Positions 5,329 to 10,188 of a stretch of 10,516 nucleotides of DNA are shown piece by piece. How positions within the stretch are numbered: position 1 is the first letter of the stretch; each line of letters starts with the position of its first letter. Under the pieces are notes generated by a model. That model was not told where the DNA came from, searched no databases, and was given only the letters and a program-made list of their open reading frames with translations. This DNA is from Baffinella frigidus (lineage: Eukaryota; Cryptophyceae; Cryptomonadales; Baffinellaceae): contig MU646390.1 in the NCBI GenBank assembly GCA_026770585.1, forward strand, positions 613,481 through 623,996. Reading direction: 5' to 3'. A program made the position numbers and the translations under genes.

Positions 5329-5358
5329 GTGGGCTTCCGCATCAACCCCAAGCAACCG
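5329..5358 (+). pseudogene. VGFRINPKQP fragment, copy 2
   Basis: Same ten codons as at 4963 with four synonymous differences, then TGA where the first copy has TGG. It lies in the same position relative to its VQEEKA copy as the first one does. Confidence 0.4.
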
Positions 5359-5496
5359 TGACTCTGAACCCTGGGGAACCGTTCAGTCGTGGATGCCTTT
5401 CTCAAGCTGTCTTCCTGGGGACGGCAAAGCAGGGTATTCCAACCGAAACCTTGAACCCTGAACCCTCCTCCTGAACCTAATTCAACGGTAAAGCAG

Positions 5497-5604
5497 GTTC
5501 AGGAGGAGCAGGCGGGGTCCATGGCCTTGTCCTCGGCGCTTGACTTTTTCTCGATGGAGGAGGAGGGGCTCACCTACGGCCGGCCCAAGAAGCAACTGGT
5601 TCTG
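5497..5604 (+). CDS. candidate exon, VQEEQAGSM ... GLTYGRPKKQLVL
   Basis: The longest copy of this family. After aagcag it reads VQEEQAGSMALSSALDFFSM, then E-E-E, then GLTYGRPKKQLVL, then merges into cccgaaa heptamers. The frame happens to stay open through the heptamers into the next copy, up to a stop near 5785. The basic G-R-P-K-K-Q patch after an acidic M-E-E-E is the most conserved part. No family is recognised. A possible donor is the GT in CTG|GTT after K-K-Q-L, present in all copies. It may be a real exon, but the in-frame heptamer translation is not expected to be protein. Confidence 0.45.
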
Positions 5605-5652
5605 AGCCCTAAACCCGAAACCCGAAATCCGAAATCCGAAATCCGAAACCCG
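5605..5652 (+). repeat. (CCCGAAA/TCCGAAA)n heptamers
   Basis: aaacccgaaacccgaaatcc and further aatccga units separate two copies of the GLTYGRPKKQLVL segment. A second such array lies at 5747-5781. Confidence 0.85.
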
Positions 5653-5712
5653 GAGGAGGGGGAAAGATTGACCTACGGCCGGCCCAAGAAACAGCTGGTG
5701 CTTGCCCTAGGC
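5653..5712 (+). pseudogene. EEGERLTYGRPKKQLVL copy
   Basis: Follows heptamers without an AG acceptor that fits well; reads EEGERLTYGRPKKQLVLALG. Relative to 5497 the changes in the LTYGRPKKQLVL core are CTC/TTG, AAG/AAA, CAA/CAG, GTT/GTG and CTG/CTT, all synonymous. Confidence 0.5.
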
Positions 5713-5785
5713 CCTGTTAGCCCTGGCGCGCACCGGGGGGGTTCAACCCGAAACCCGAAACCCGAAACCCGAAACCCGAGACCCT

Positions 5786-5848
5786 GAGGAGGGGGGAGGA
5801 TTGACCTACGGACGGCCTAAGAAGCAACTGGTGTTCACCCCAGGCCCT
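5786..5848 (+). pseudogene. EEGGGLTYGRPKKQLVF copy, followed by MITE
   Basis: Reads EEGGGLTYGRPKKQLVFTPG then P, after a CCCGAAA array. Core differences from 5497 are synonymous (CTC/TTG, GGC/GGA, CCC/CCT, GTT/GTG) except the last L to F. The MITE at 5850-5987 sits directly after it at a TA. Confidence 0.5.
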
Positions 5849-5849
5849 A

Positions 5850-5987
5850 CCACACGGTGGGCTACGAGGTTTTCGTTGGGGCTGGAATTCAGTGTGTTAC
5901 GTGACCCAACTGCACCAGAAAATCCTTCAAGTTAATTGCATCAAGGCAAGTTGACTTTTGATGGAAGGTTCGTAGTCCACCGTGGGG
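5850..5987 (+). mobile_element. MITE, CCACACGGTGGGCTACGAGG family, TA-flanked
   Basis: The left end ccacacggtgggctacgagg and the right end gtagtccaccgtgggg are imperfect inverted repeats, and TA is present on both sides (5848-5849 and 5988-5989). The interior includes gttacgtgacccaactg, agaaaatcc and aagttgacttttgatggaag, shared with 8183-8340 and, inverted, with 2160-2281. No transposase; a non-autonomous element, possibly of the Tc1/mariner-Stowaway type judged only by the TA. Confidence 0.8.
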
Positions 5988-6017
5988 TAACACTATTAAG
6001 GCCCTATTAAGGGCGGC

Positions 6018-6083
6018 TTTTTCTCGATGGAGGAGGAAGGGCTCTACAGACGGCCCAAGAAACAACTGGTGCTAAACTCCTAA
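6018..6083 (+). pseudogene. FFSMEEEGLYRRPKKQLVL copy with stop
   Basis: Reads FFSMEEEGLYRRPKKQLVL then N-S-stop. Compared with 5497, three bases are missing (T-Y-G becomes Y-R), so the frame is kept, and the other core changes are synonymous. The TAA comes from the following ctaaaccc heptamer. Confidence 0.5.
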
Positions 6084-6128
6084 ACCCTAGGGTTTAGTTT
6101 TTGCCTATTTAAGGGTTTGCCTAAACCC
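6080..6128. repeat. inverted telomere-unit junction
   Basis: ctaaaccctagggtttag at 6080-6097 is a perfect 18-base palindrome in which a C-strand unit meets a G-strand unit. Shortly after, gggtttgcctaaaccc (6113-6128) has the opposite order around a 4-base loop. These are the clearest G-strand heptamer units seen on the + strand. Confidence 0.8.
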
Positions 6129-6142
6129 GAAACCCGAAACCG

Positions 6143-6199
6143 GAGGAGGGGGGGGAAGGGCTCACCTAAGGCCACCCGAAAACACAGCTGGTTCTGAAA
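6143..6199 (+). pseudogene. decayed EEGGEGLT*GHPKTQLVL copy
   Basis: Recognisable as the same segment (gaggagg...gggctcacctaaggccacccg...acagctggttctg) but with TAA for TAC and several replacements. It is the most degraded copy and ends the series. Confidence 0.5.
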
Positions 6200-6239
6200 C
6201 CTAAACCCTGTCCAACACCAACACAGCTTTAAACCTGAA

Positions 6240-6472
6240 CGCTAAACACTGAACACTAAACACTCAACTCTCAACACTAAACACTCGATCCTGGACCCTC
6301 CTGAACCCTGAACCCTGAACCCCAAACCCCAAACCCCAAACCCCACACCCCAAATCCCAAACCCCAAACCCCAAACCCCAAACCCTACACCCCACACCCC
6401 GCACCCCAAACCCAGCACCCCACACCCTAAACCCTACAATCCAAACCCCAAACCCCAAACCCCAAACCCCAA
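6240..6472 (+). repeat. long degenerate heptamer array
   Basis: First acgctaaacactgaacacta variants, then ccctgaa, then many cccaaac, cacaccc and cctacac units to 6472. Read on the minus strand the 7-base period gives an open frame of G-F-G-V-W-G-L repeats, which is a by-product of the repeat. Confidence 0.9.
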
Positions 6473-6499
6473 AGGTTCTCGACGAACATGTCCGGGCGC
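6473..6499 (+). pseudogene. RFSTNM fragment, truncated copy
   Basis: aggttctcgacgaacatgtc encodes R-F-S-T-N-M-S and matches R-F-S-T-N-M-Y in the segment at 6658-6716 with a synonymous AAC/AAT. It is flanked by heptamers on one side and by the AT-rich island on the other. Confidence 0.4.
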
Positions 6500-6505
6500 C
6501 TCATA

Positions 6506-6583
6506 TATACGTACGTTTTATATATATATACGTACGCTTTTGAGATATATATATATATACGTACGGTTTTTATATATACCAGT
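6506..6583. repeat. AT-rich island with three tatatacgtacg units
   Basis: atatatacgtacgttttata, atatatacgtacgcttttga and atatatacgtacggttttta form a roughly 30-base tandem repeat, each unit with the palindrome cgtacg. It stands out in base composition from its GC-rich surroundings. TATA-like strings are present, but there is no evidence of a promoter. Confidence 0.75.
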
Positions 6584-6657
6584 GTATACGCGCATGTGTC
6601 GGACCAACGGGAGCGTATATACGACTGAACTTGGAGCCGTTTTCGGGATCCCGGCAG

Positions 6658-6716
6658 GTGATGCCGCGCGACTTCATCAAACCCAAACGCTTCTCGACGA
6701 ATATGTACACCCGGAA
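6658..6716 (+). CDS. candidate exon, VMPRDFIKPKRFSTNMYTRN
   Basis: After ccggcag (6651-6657) the frame reads VMPRDFIKPKRFSTNMYTRN, then runs into cctaaactcc heptamers with no donor. The segment is basic; no family is recognised. Support comes from the acceptor-like CAG and the partial copy at 6473 that keeps the frame. It may be the start of an exon truncated by heptamer sequence, as in the other families. Confidence 0.4.
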
Positions 6717-6956
6717 CCCTAAACTCCAAACCCCAAACCCCAAAACCTAAAACTTAGACCCTAAACCCTTAACCCCAAACCCCAAACCCTAAACCCCCAA
6801 ACCCCAACCCCTAAACCCTACACCCTACAACCTAAACCCCAAACCCCAAACCCCAAACCCCAAACCCCAAACCCCAAACCCTAAACCCCAAACCCCAAAC
6901 CCCAAACCCCAAACCCCAAACCCTCAACCCCAAACCTTCAACCATCAACACTCGAC
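6717..6956 (+). repeat. degenerate heptamer array, last large block
   Basis: Mostly cccaaac with cctaaac and cctacac variants, continuous from 6717 to about 6925, then aaccttcaaccatcaacact. After this block heptamers are nearly absent until 10381. Confidence 0.9.
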
Positions 6957-7005
6957 CAGGTTCGGGCAGCTCTCCCTTTCGGAAGCCGGGGACACCCAAC
7001 ACTAA

Positions 7006-7209
7006 CCCTCTCAATTCCCAACACTTTTGGCGTGTTTCCCTCGTGAGAATCAACTTTACTCGTAGAGGCGGCGAAGAGTACATGACCATCCACCAGCCCT
7101 CATGGAAAGACCAAATCGTCGATTTTCAGACCTCAAATCCACCTTGCAGCGGGTTCGGATCCGACCCCGCTGACAAAAATAACATGAGGCTAAAAGTCTG
7201 TACCAGACT
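7006..7209. other. unassigned segment, possible exon remnant
   Basis: An open frame on + reads E-E-Y-M-T-I-H-Q-P-S-W-K-D-Q-I-V-D-F-Q-T from about 7069 and looks protein-like, but no family was recognised and no second copy exists to test it. A near-perfect palindrome with 12-base arms and one mismatch (agcgggttcgga / tccgaccccgct) lies at 7148-7171. The motif acttttggcgtgtttcc at 7021 recurs near 8163 and 10196. Confidence 0.3.
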
Positions 7210-7350
7210 CATCTCGGAAGATAACTGAATCACTTCCATTTCAACAGGAGCTTTAACAGGAGAAATTAGGTAGGGCATAGCAAATGTACTCAGCCTCCTA
7301 ATTAAACGAAAACGCTAATTAGGGAACTGATTCAGCTATCTTTCGAGATG
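7210..7350 (+). mobile_element. MITE, CATCTCGAAAGATAACTGAATC family, both ends
   Basis: The left end catctcggaagataactgaa and the right end ttcagctatctttcgagatg are inverted repeats of about 28 bases with few mismatches (catctcg-aagata-ctgaatca-ttcc). It is 141 bases long with no coding capacity. A second copy lies inverted at 3688-3810. I see no convincing target duplication. Confidence 0.85.
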
Positions 7351-7356
7351 AAACCC

Positions 7357-7463
7357 GTATCTCCTAAGTGGCCAGTAGGCTCATACGCCCTACCGTAGGG
7401 CCCTAGGACCTGCCTAGGACCTCCTGGCGGTCAACTTTGACCGGCTGGCCACTTAAGAGATAC
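7357..7463. mobile_element. short inverted-repeat element, GTATCTCCTAAGTGGCCAG ends
   Basis: gtatctcctaagtggccag at 7357-7375 and ctggccacttaagagatac at 7445-7463 are inverted repeats with one mismatch. The interior contains the palindromic cctaggacc twice and cggtcaactttgaccg. The gccacttaag-gata motif of its right end is the unit of the tandem repeats at 9238 and 9714. Confidence 0.8.
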
Positions 7464-7702
7464 CCTCTGCCAGGTTTGGGCGGCTCTCCGTCTCGGCAGT
7501 CGCGGACACCGATCACCTCCGCGGGCGGGAGAGCCTTCTGGCACAGGTCCACTTACCAGCCAAACGTTGCTCTTTTCGCGTATCTGTCAGGAAAGTCAAC
7601 TTCACTCGCGGCCTTTTCAAAAGTGGTCATTCAACCCCCCGGGAGTCATCATCGTCAACTTCACTCTCAAAGTCAACCCCAAACCATATACACGGAGCAA
7701 TG

Positions 7703-7918
7703 TACCACTCGAGGCTGGAAGAGGGGGTATTTTAAATGTGGGGTTGTTAAATTTAGTACCAGTCACGGGCATGCTTGGTCACGTAGCTCAAGTTATAACT
7801 TGAGCTACGTGACCAAATGCCCCTATTTGTATGAAAATTACTACACATTTCTTTTTTTTCCTACACTTGTAAAAGAAGCTCTGTTTTAAAATAGTCACAC
7901 TTCTAGCCTCGAGTGGTA
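7703..7918. mobile_element. TA-flanked MITE containing a 42-base perfect palindrome
   Basis: taccactcgaggctggaaga at the left is matched by tctagcctcgagtggta at the right end. Homology extends through the tattttaaa / ttttaaaata blocks, giving imperfect terminal repeats of about 33 bases. If TA is the target duplication the element proper starts CCACTCGAGG. Inside, 7775-7816 is a perfect palindrome, and gaaaattactacac (7833-7846) is the inner motif of the 7967-8106 family. No coding capacity is seen. Confidence 0.8.
7775..7816. repeat. perfect palindrome, 21-base arms, no loop
   Basis: ttggtcacgtagctcaagtta is followed directly by its exact reverse complement. The flanks gggcat-gc and atgccc extend the symmetry after a 2-base interruption. 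It can form a long hairpin or cruciform. The half-site ggtcacgt recurs in other elements of the window. Confidence 0.98.
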
Positions 7919-7966
7919 GCAGCCAAACGTCCGCGGGCGGGAGAGCCTCCTGGCACAGGTCCACTT

Positions 7967-8106
7967 TTATCCGGGGAAACCTGTTTTTCTTTCATTTGAT
8001 TCCAATGAAAATTACTACACGGATGCTTTAATATCACTAGTAAGAACGAATTGTGTAGTAATTTTCGTTGCCATCAAATGAAAGAAAAATAGGTTTCCCC
8101 GGATAA
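7967..8106. mobile_element. MITE with TTATCC...GGATAA ends and 4-base target duplication
   Basis: ttatccggggaaacctgttt at the left is matched by ataggtttccccggataa at the right. The inverted repeats extend about 53 bases to gaaaattactacac / gtgtagtaattttc with a few mismatches, around a centre of about 30 bases. ACTT flanks it on both sides (7963-7966 and 8107-8110). The uninterrupted paralogue at 7541-7579 reads gcacaggtccACTTaccagc, identical to the joined flanks except for one base. That is direct evidence of insertion. No transposase is encoded. Confidence 0.92.
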
Positions 8107-8182
8107 ACTTAGCAGCCAAACGTTGCTCTTTTCGCCCGGATTTCCAGGCGAAATCTTGCTTACTTTTGGCGTGTTTGCCGAG

Positions 8183-8340
8183 CCACTCGGTGGGCTACGA
8201 GGGTTTCGGACACGATGGATTTAGCGGTAACGTGGCCAAATTTGCGTCAGAAAATCCGTGAAGTTAAGTGCCCCCAGGCAAGTTGACGTTTGATGAAAGG
8301 AAGTTGACTTTTGATGAAAGGTCGGTAGTCCACCGTGTGG
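8183..8340 (+). mobile_element. MITE, CCACACGGTGGGCTACGAGG family
   Basis: Starts ccactcggtgggctacgagg and ends ggtagtccaccgtgtgg, with the interior blocks tagcggtaacgtgg, agaaaatccg and aagttgac-tttgatgaaagg. The last block is present as a 21-base tandem pair (8280-8321), unlike the copy at 5850. No clear target duplication is seen. Confidence 0.8.
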
Positions 8341-8556
8341 TGAGCATCAATTTCGGACCGAGTCCTGAAGTCACCGGTGCCTACTCAGTCATATGATGTA
8401 TTTGTTAAGGGTGTATAAGCCTACCGACGGTAGGGTGTAGGGTGTAGGTCTAGGCCTGCTCAGTGGTGGGGTTTAGAGTTTGCGGGTGCAGCTCCTTCAA
8501 AGTAGTCATTATTTGCTTCGGGGGCATCGAAATTTGCTGCACAAATGCCTTGCTGT
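8341..8556. other. spacer without gene
   Basis: Holds gggtgtagggtgtagg near 8429-8444 and the palindrome-like cctaccgacggtagg near 8421-8435. A 90-codon open frame that begins here runs across the fold-back element at 8557 and so is not taken as a gene. Confidence 0.45.
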
Positions 8557-8731
8557 TAGAGCGCTGTGCAGAGAAGTTAGCCACCAAAAAATGGGGAAAT
8601 GGGGAAATTGGAGCCATTTTGTCCACTTTTGAGAAATTCATGGTAATAAATTTCTCAAAAGTTGACAAAATGGCTCAAATTTCTCGATCTTCTATTATTT
8701 CCCGTGGCCAACTTCTCTGCACAGCGCTCTA
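8557..8731. mobile_element. fold-back element, TAGAGCGCTGTGCAGAG ends
   Basis: tagagcgctgtgcagagaag at 8557 is matched exactly by cttctctgcacagcgctcta ending at 8731. The inverted repeat continues inward as gccattttgtc-acttttgagaaatt on both sides, so nearly the whole 175 bases form two arms of about 80 bases. TA at both outer ends could be the target duplication. Several open frames here are products of this symmetry. Confidence 0.88.
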
Positions 8732-8732
8732 C

Positions 8733-8914
8733 TAGAGCGTTGCTGGTGTTGGCCGCGTTCCGATTTCCTGACTTCGGGCTTTCGAGACTTCAGAAAGGTT
8801 GCCAAGGCCGTAACACGTTTTATAACGCACCGTTTCGAGGGTTCTGGTACAAACGAAACCCCAAAGCCCCGACGTCGGGGAATCGAAAAGTGGTCAACAA
8901 TCGCAAACGCTCTA
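8733..8914. mobile_element. second fold-back element, TAGAGCGTTGC ends, adjacent to the first
   Basis: The left end tagagcgttgctggtgttgg and the reverse complement of the right end (tagagcgtttgcgattgttg) align. The matching continues through ttccgatttcc / tcgattcccc and the perfect 14-base palindrome ccccgacgtcgggg at 8867-8880. It is an older, more diverged inverted repeat than the neighbour. Both elements start TAGAGCG and are separated by a single base. Confidence 0.65.
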
Positions 8915-9059
8915 GTGTGACCCGCCACTCGGTGCACTACAAACCTCTTTTGAAAAGTCAACTTGCCCTGATAAAATTGGCTTCAAGGCCGTTTCTGGTA
9001 CAAATTTGGTCACGTTACCCCCCAAATCTGGGGGTCTTGCAAGATCCGTAGCCCGTCGA
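8915..9059. repeat. decayed relative of the CCACACGGTGGG MITE family
   Basis: gaaaagtcaacttgccctga, ggtcacgttacc, ccaaatctgggggtc and ccgtagccc appear in the same order as the inverted copy at 2160-2281 (aaaagtcaacttaccctg, ggtcacgttacc, aaatctaggggtc, cgaagccc). The ends are not recognisable. No gene is seen. Confidence 0.55.
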
Positions 9060-9071
9060 GTCGTGCATGCA

Positions 9072-9075
<4 letters not shown>
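9060..9075. repeat. perfect 16-base palindrome gtcgtgcatgcacgac
   Basis: Exact self-complement at the left border of the GA microsatellite. Confidence 0.95.
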
Positions 9076-9103
<28 letters not shown>

Positions 9104-9181
9104 CAAGAGAGAGAGAGCAAGAGAGAGAGAGAGCAAGAGAGAGAGAGAGAGAGAGAGAGGGGGGGAGAGAGGGAGAGAGAG
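9074..9181 (+). repeat. (GA)n microsatellite
   Basis: About 108 bases of ga units interrupted by three gcaaga variants and a g-rich stretch. It gives open frames of R-E or S-L repeats in several frames; these are not genes. Confidence 0.98.
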
Positions 9182-9237
9182 GATGCGCATCGAGGCATGT
9201 GCATGCTTACTCCTGCTGGGGGCAAAATATGACCCAC

Positions 9238-9300
9238 TCGCCACTTAAGGGATAGTTCGCCACTTAAGGGATAGCTCGCCACTTAAGGGATGTGACCACT
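9238..9300 (+). repeat. tandem repeat tcgccacttaagggata (17 bp), about 3 units
   Basis: tcgccacttaagggatagt, tcgccacttaagggatagc and tcgccacttaagggatgtg follow one another, then a decayed ccacttgagggacatgacc. The same unit recurs at 9714-9766 and forms the right end of the element at 7357-7463. Confidence 0.88.
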
Positions 9301-9321
9301 TGAGGGACATGACCGTCCTAC

Positions 9322-9435
9322 AGGGGTACCTCGCTCACACGAAAGCCCCTCCTCCTAGGACCCTACAGTAGGCCTATGCTTAGGGCCCTATGGTGGTCCT
9401 GGAGGGGGGCACTTTCTCATGAGCGAGGTACCCCT
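9322..9435. mobile_element. inverted-repeat element, AGGGGTACCTCGCTCA ends
   Basis: aggggtacctcgctca at 9322 is matched exactly by tgagcgaggtacccct ending at 9435. Weaker symmetry inside (gaaagcccctcct / ggaggggggcactttc) extends the arms to about 33 bases. It is 114 bases long with no coding capacity. Confidence 0.82.
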
Positions 9436-9460
9436 TAGTGTGACCCAAGTTCATAGGCTG

Positions 9461-9583
9461 ACGGCCTGAAATTGGGGTAGTTAGGCATACGGCATCGCCT
9501 AGGACCTCCTACCAAAAAGTCTCGGCCTACGGTAGGAGGTCCTAGGCAATGCCGTAGGCCTAACTACCCCATTTTCAGGCCGT
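9461..9583. mobile_element. inverted-repeat element with 53-base arms
   Basis: 9461-9513 (acggcctgaaattggggtag ... cctaggacctcctacc) and 9531-9583 (ggtaggaggtcctagg ... aaatggggta reversed) are reverse complements with three mismatches around a 17-base centre. The cctaggacctcct block is shared with the interior of 7357-7463. No target duplication is clear. Confidence 0.88.
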
Positions 9584-9713
9584 TACCCTATTAAAGTGTA
9601 ATTTTCGTGCTCAATGGCAACCCCCTCCTGCCACAATTCGATCATTTGCTCAAACCGTGAGGGTTGGTGGTAGGCACCTACGGTTTGGTCTAGGGAGGAG
9701 CGTACGAGGCTAC
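9584..9713. other. spacer without gene
   Basis: Nothing gene-like. agtgtaattttcgtgc near 9595 resembles the gtgtagtaattttcgt motif of the fold-back family; gtaggcacctac at 9671-9682 is a short near-palindrome. Confidence 0.4.
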
Positions 9714-9766
9714 TCGCCACGTAAGGGATGCTCGCCACTTAAGGAATACTCGCCACTTAAAGGATA
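9714..9766 (+). repeat. tandem repeat ctcgccacttaagg-ata, 3 units
   Basis: ctcgccacgtaagggatg, ctcgccacttaaggaata and ctcgccacttaaaggata: three units of 18 bases, related to the array at 9238. Confidence 0.88.
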
Positions 9767-9799
9767 CGGTCGACATCATCGGGCCTGCCACACGAGGCT

Positions 9800-9990
9800 A
9801 CAATTGGCCTTTTCTTAAAACCACAATTGGCCTTTTCTCAAAACCCTCTTTTAAGAAGGTCGTCTCTGCATTGTGTAGTAATTGTCACGTCTCCGGGGAA
9901 TTAAGCCCCGGGGACGTGACCAGTTCTCGTACAAATAAAGGACGCGACCTTAAAACCAACATTTACGAAAAGGCCAATGGCCGCCGTGTG
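9800..9990. repeat. imperfect inverted-repeat region with internal hairpin
   Basis: acaattggccttttcttaaa is repeated in tandem at 9800-9850. Its reverse, gaaaaggccaatgg, lies at 9968-9981, suggesting element ends. Inside, gtgtagtaatt (9873-9883) recurs and 9884-9920 forms a hairpin with 15-base arms, gtcacgtctccgggg and ccccggggacgtgac, one mismatch and a 7-base loop. Confidence 0.65.
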
Positions 9991-10081
9991 TGGCTCGAGT
10001 GGCTACGGTAGGAAACCCCTAGGGACCTAGGAACTTCCTGGGGGGGGGGGGTGAATAGATGGACTCAGTCAGCCCAAGAAT
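9991..10081. other. spacer with G12 run
   Basis: gggacctaggaacttcctgg is followed by a run of about 12 G near 10039-10050. A similar ggtcctgg plus long G run occurs at 10274-10295, and ggtcctggaggggggc at 9405. No gene is seen. Confidence 0.5.
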
Positions 10082-10141
10082 CGTGTGTGGTGCAGGCGTC
10101 TCTCGTTCACTGCTCAACGAGAGACGCCCGCACCACACACG
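10082..10141. repeat. hairpin, 26-base arms, 8-base loop
   Basis: cgtgtgtggtgcaggcgtct (continuing to 10107) pairs with 10116-10141 with a single mismatch around the loop cactgctc. The string gttcactgctcaacga of the loop region recurs at 10316-10331 without the stem, possibly a solo relic. Confidence 0.93.
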
Positions 10142-10146
10142 GGAAA

Positions 10147-10188
10147 TGATCACGTTTCCTCCTGCTTTTTCCGGGGGAAACGTGATCA
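10147..10188. repeat. hairpin, 13-base perfect stem
   Basis: tgatcacgtttcc and ggaaacgtgatca are exact reverse complements around a 16-base loop. It lies 5 bases after the larger hairpin, so both may be parts of one element. Confidence 0.92.

Larger units (their letters stand above)
6957..7560 (+). repeat. direct repeat of a ccaggtt-gggc-gctctcc segment
   Basis: Copy one starts at 6956 (ccaggttcgggcagctctcc...ccggggacacc) and copy two at 7470 (ccaggtttgggcggctctcc...cgcggacacc). After the CAG and one base, the frames read FGQLSLSEAGDT, then a stop three codons later, and FGRLSVSAVADTDHLRGRES. The second stays open until about 7735 without being recognisable. A third, partial copy (ccgcgggcgggagagcc, R-G-R-E-S-L-L-A-Q) begins at 7931. 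Coding status is unclear. Confidence 0.55.

Noticed and set aside
6506-6583. TATA-box promoter
   Set aside because: The TATA strings are part of a tandem AT repeat, and no gene start follows at a sensible distance.
6264-7089. Minus-strand frames with G-F-G-V-W-G-L repeats
   Set aside because: They are the translation of the TTTGGGG-type 7-base repeat, which gives a 7-residue period in any open frame. No non-repeat coding signal.
7437-7889. 150-codon frame on + strand
   Set aside because: It crosses the 42-base palindrome and most of the MITE at 7703, and is not the frame that the direct repeats at 6957, 7475 and 7931 have in common.
8450-9051. Frames of 72-129 codons on both strands
   Set aside because: They lie over the fold-back elements at 8557 and 8733, whose symmetry opens matching frames on both strands.
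9006-9282. Frames rich in R-E, S-L or L-S on both strands
   Set aside because: Translation of the GA microsatellite.
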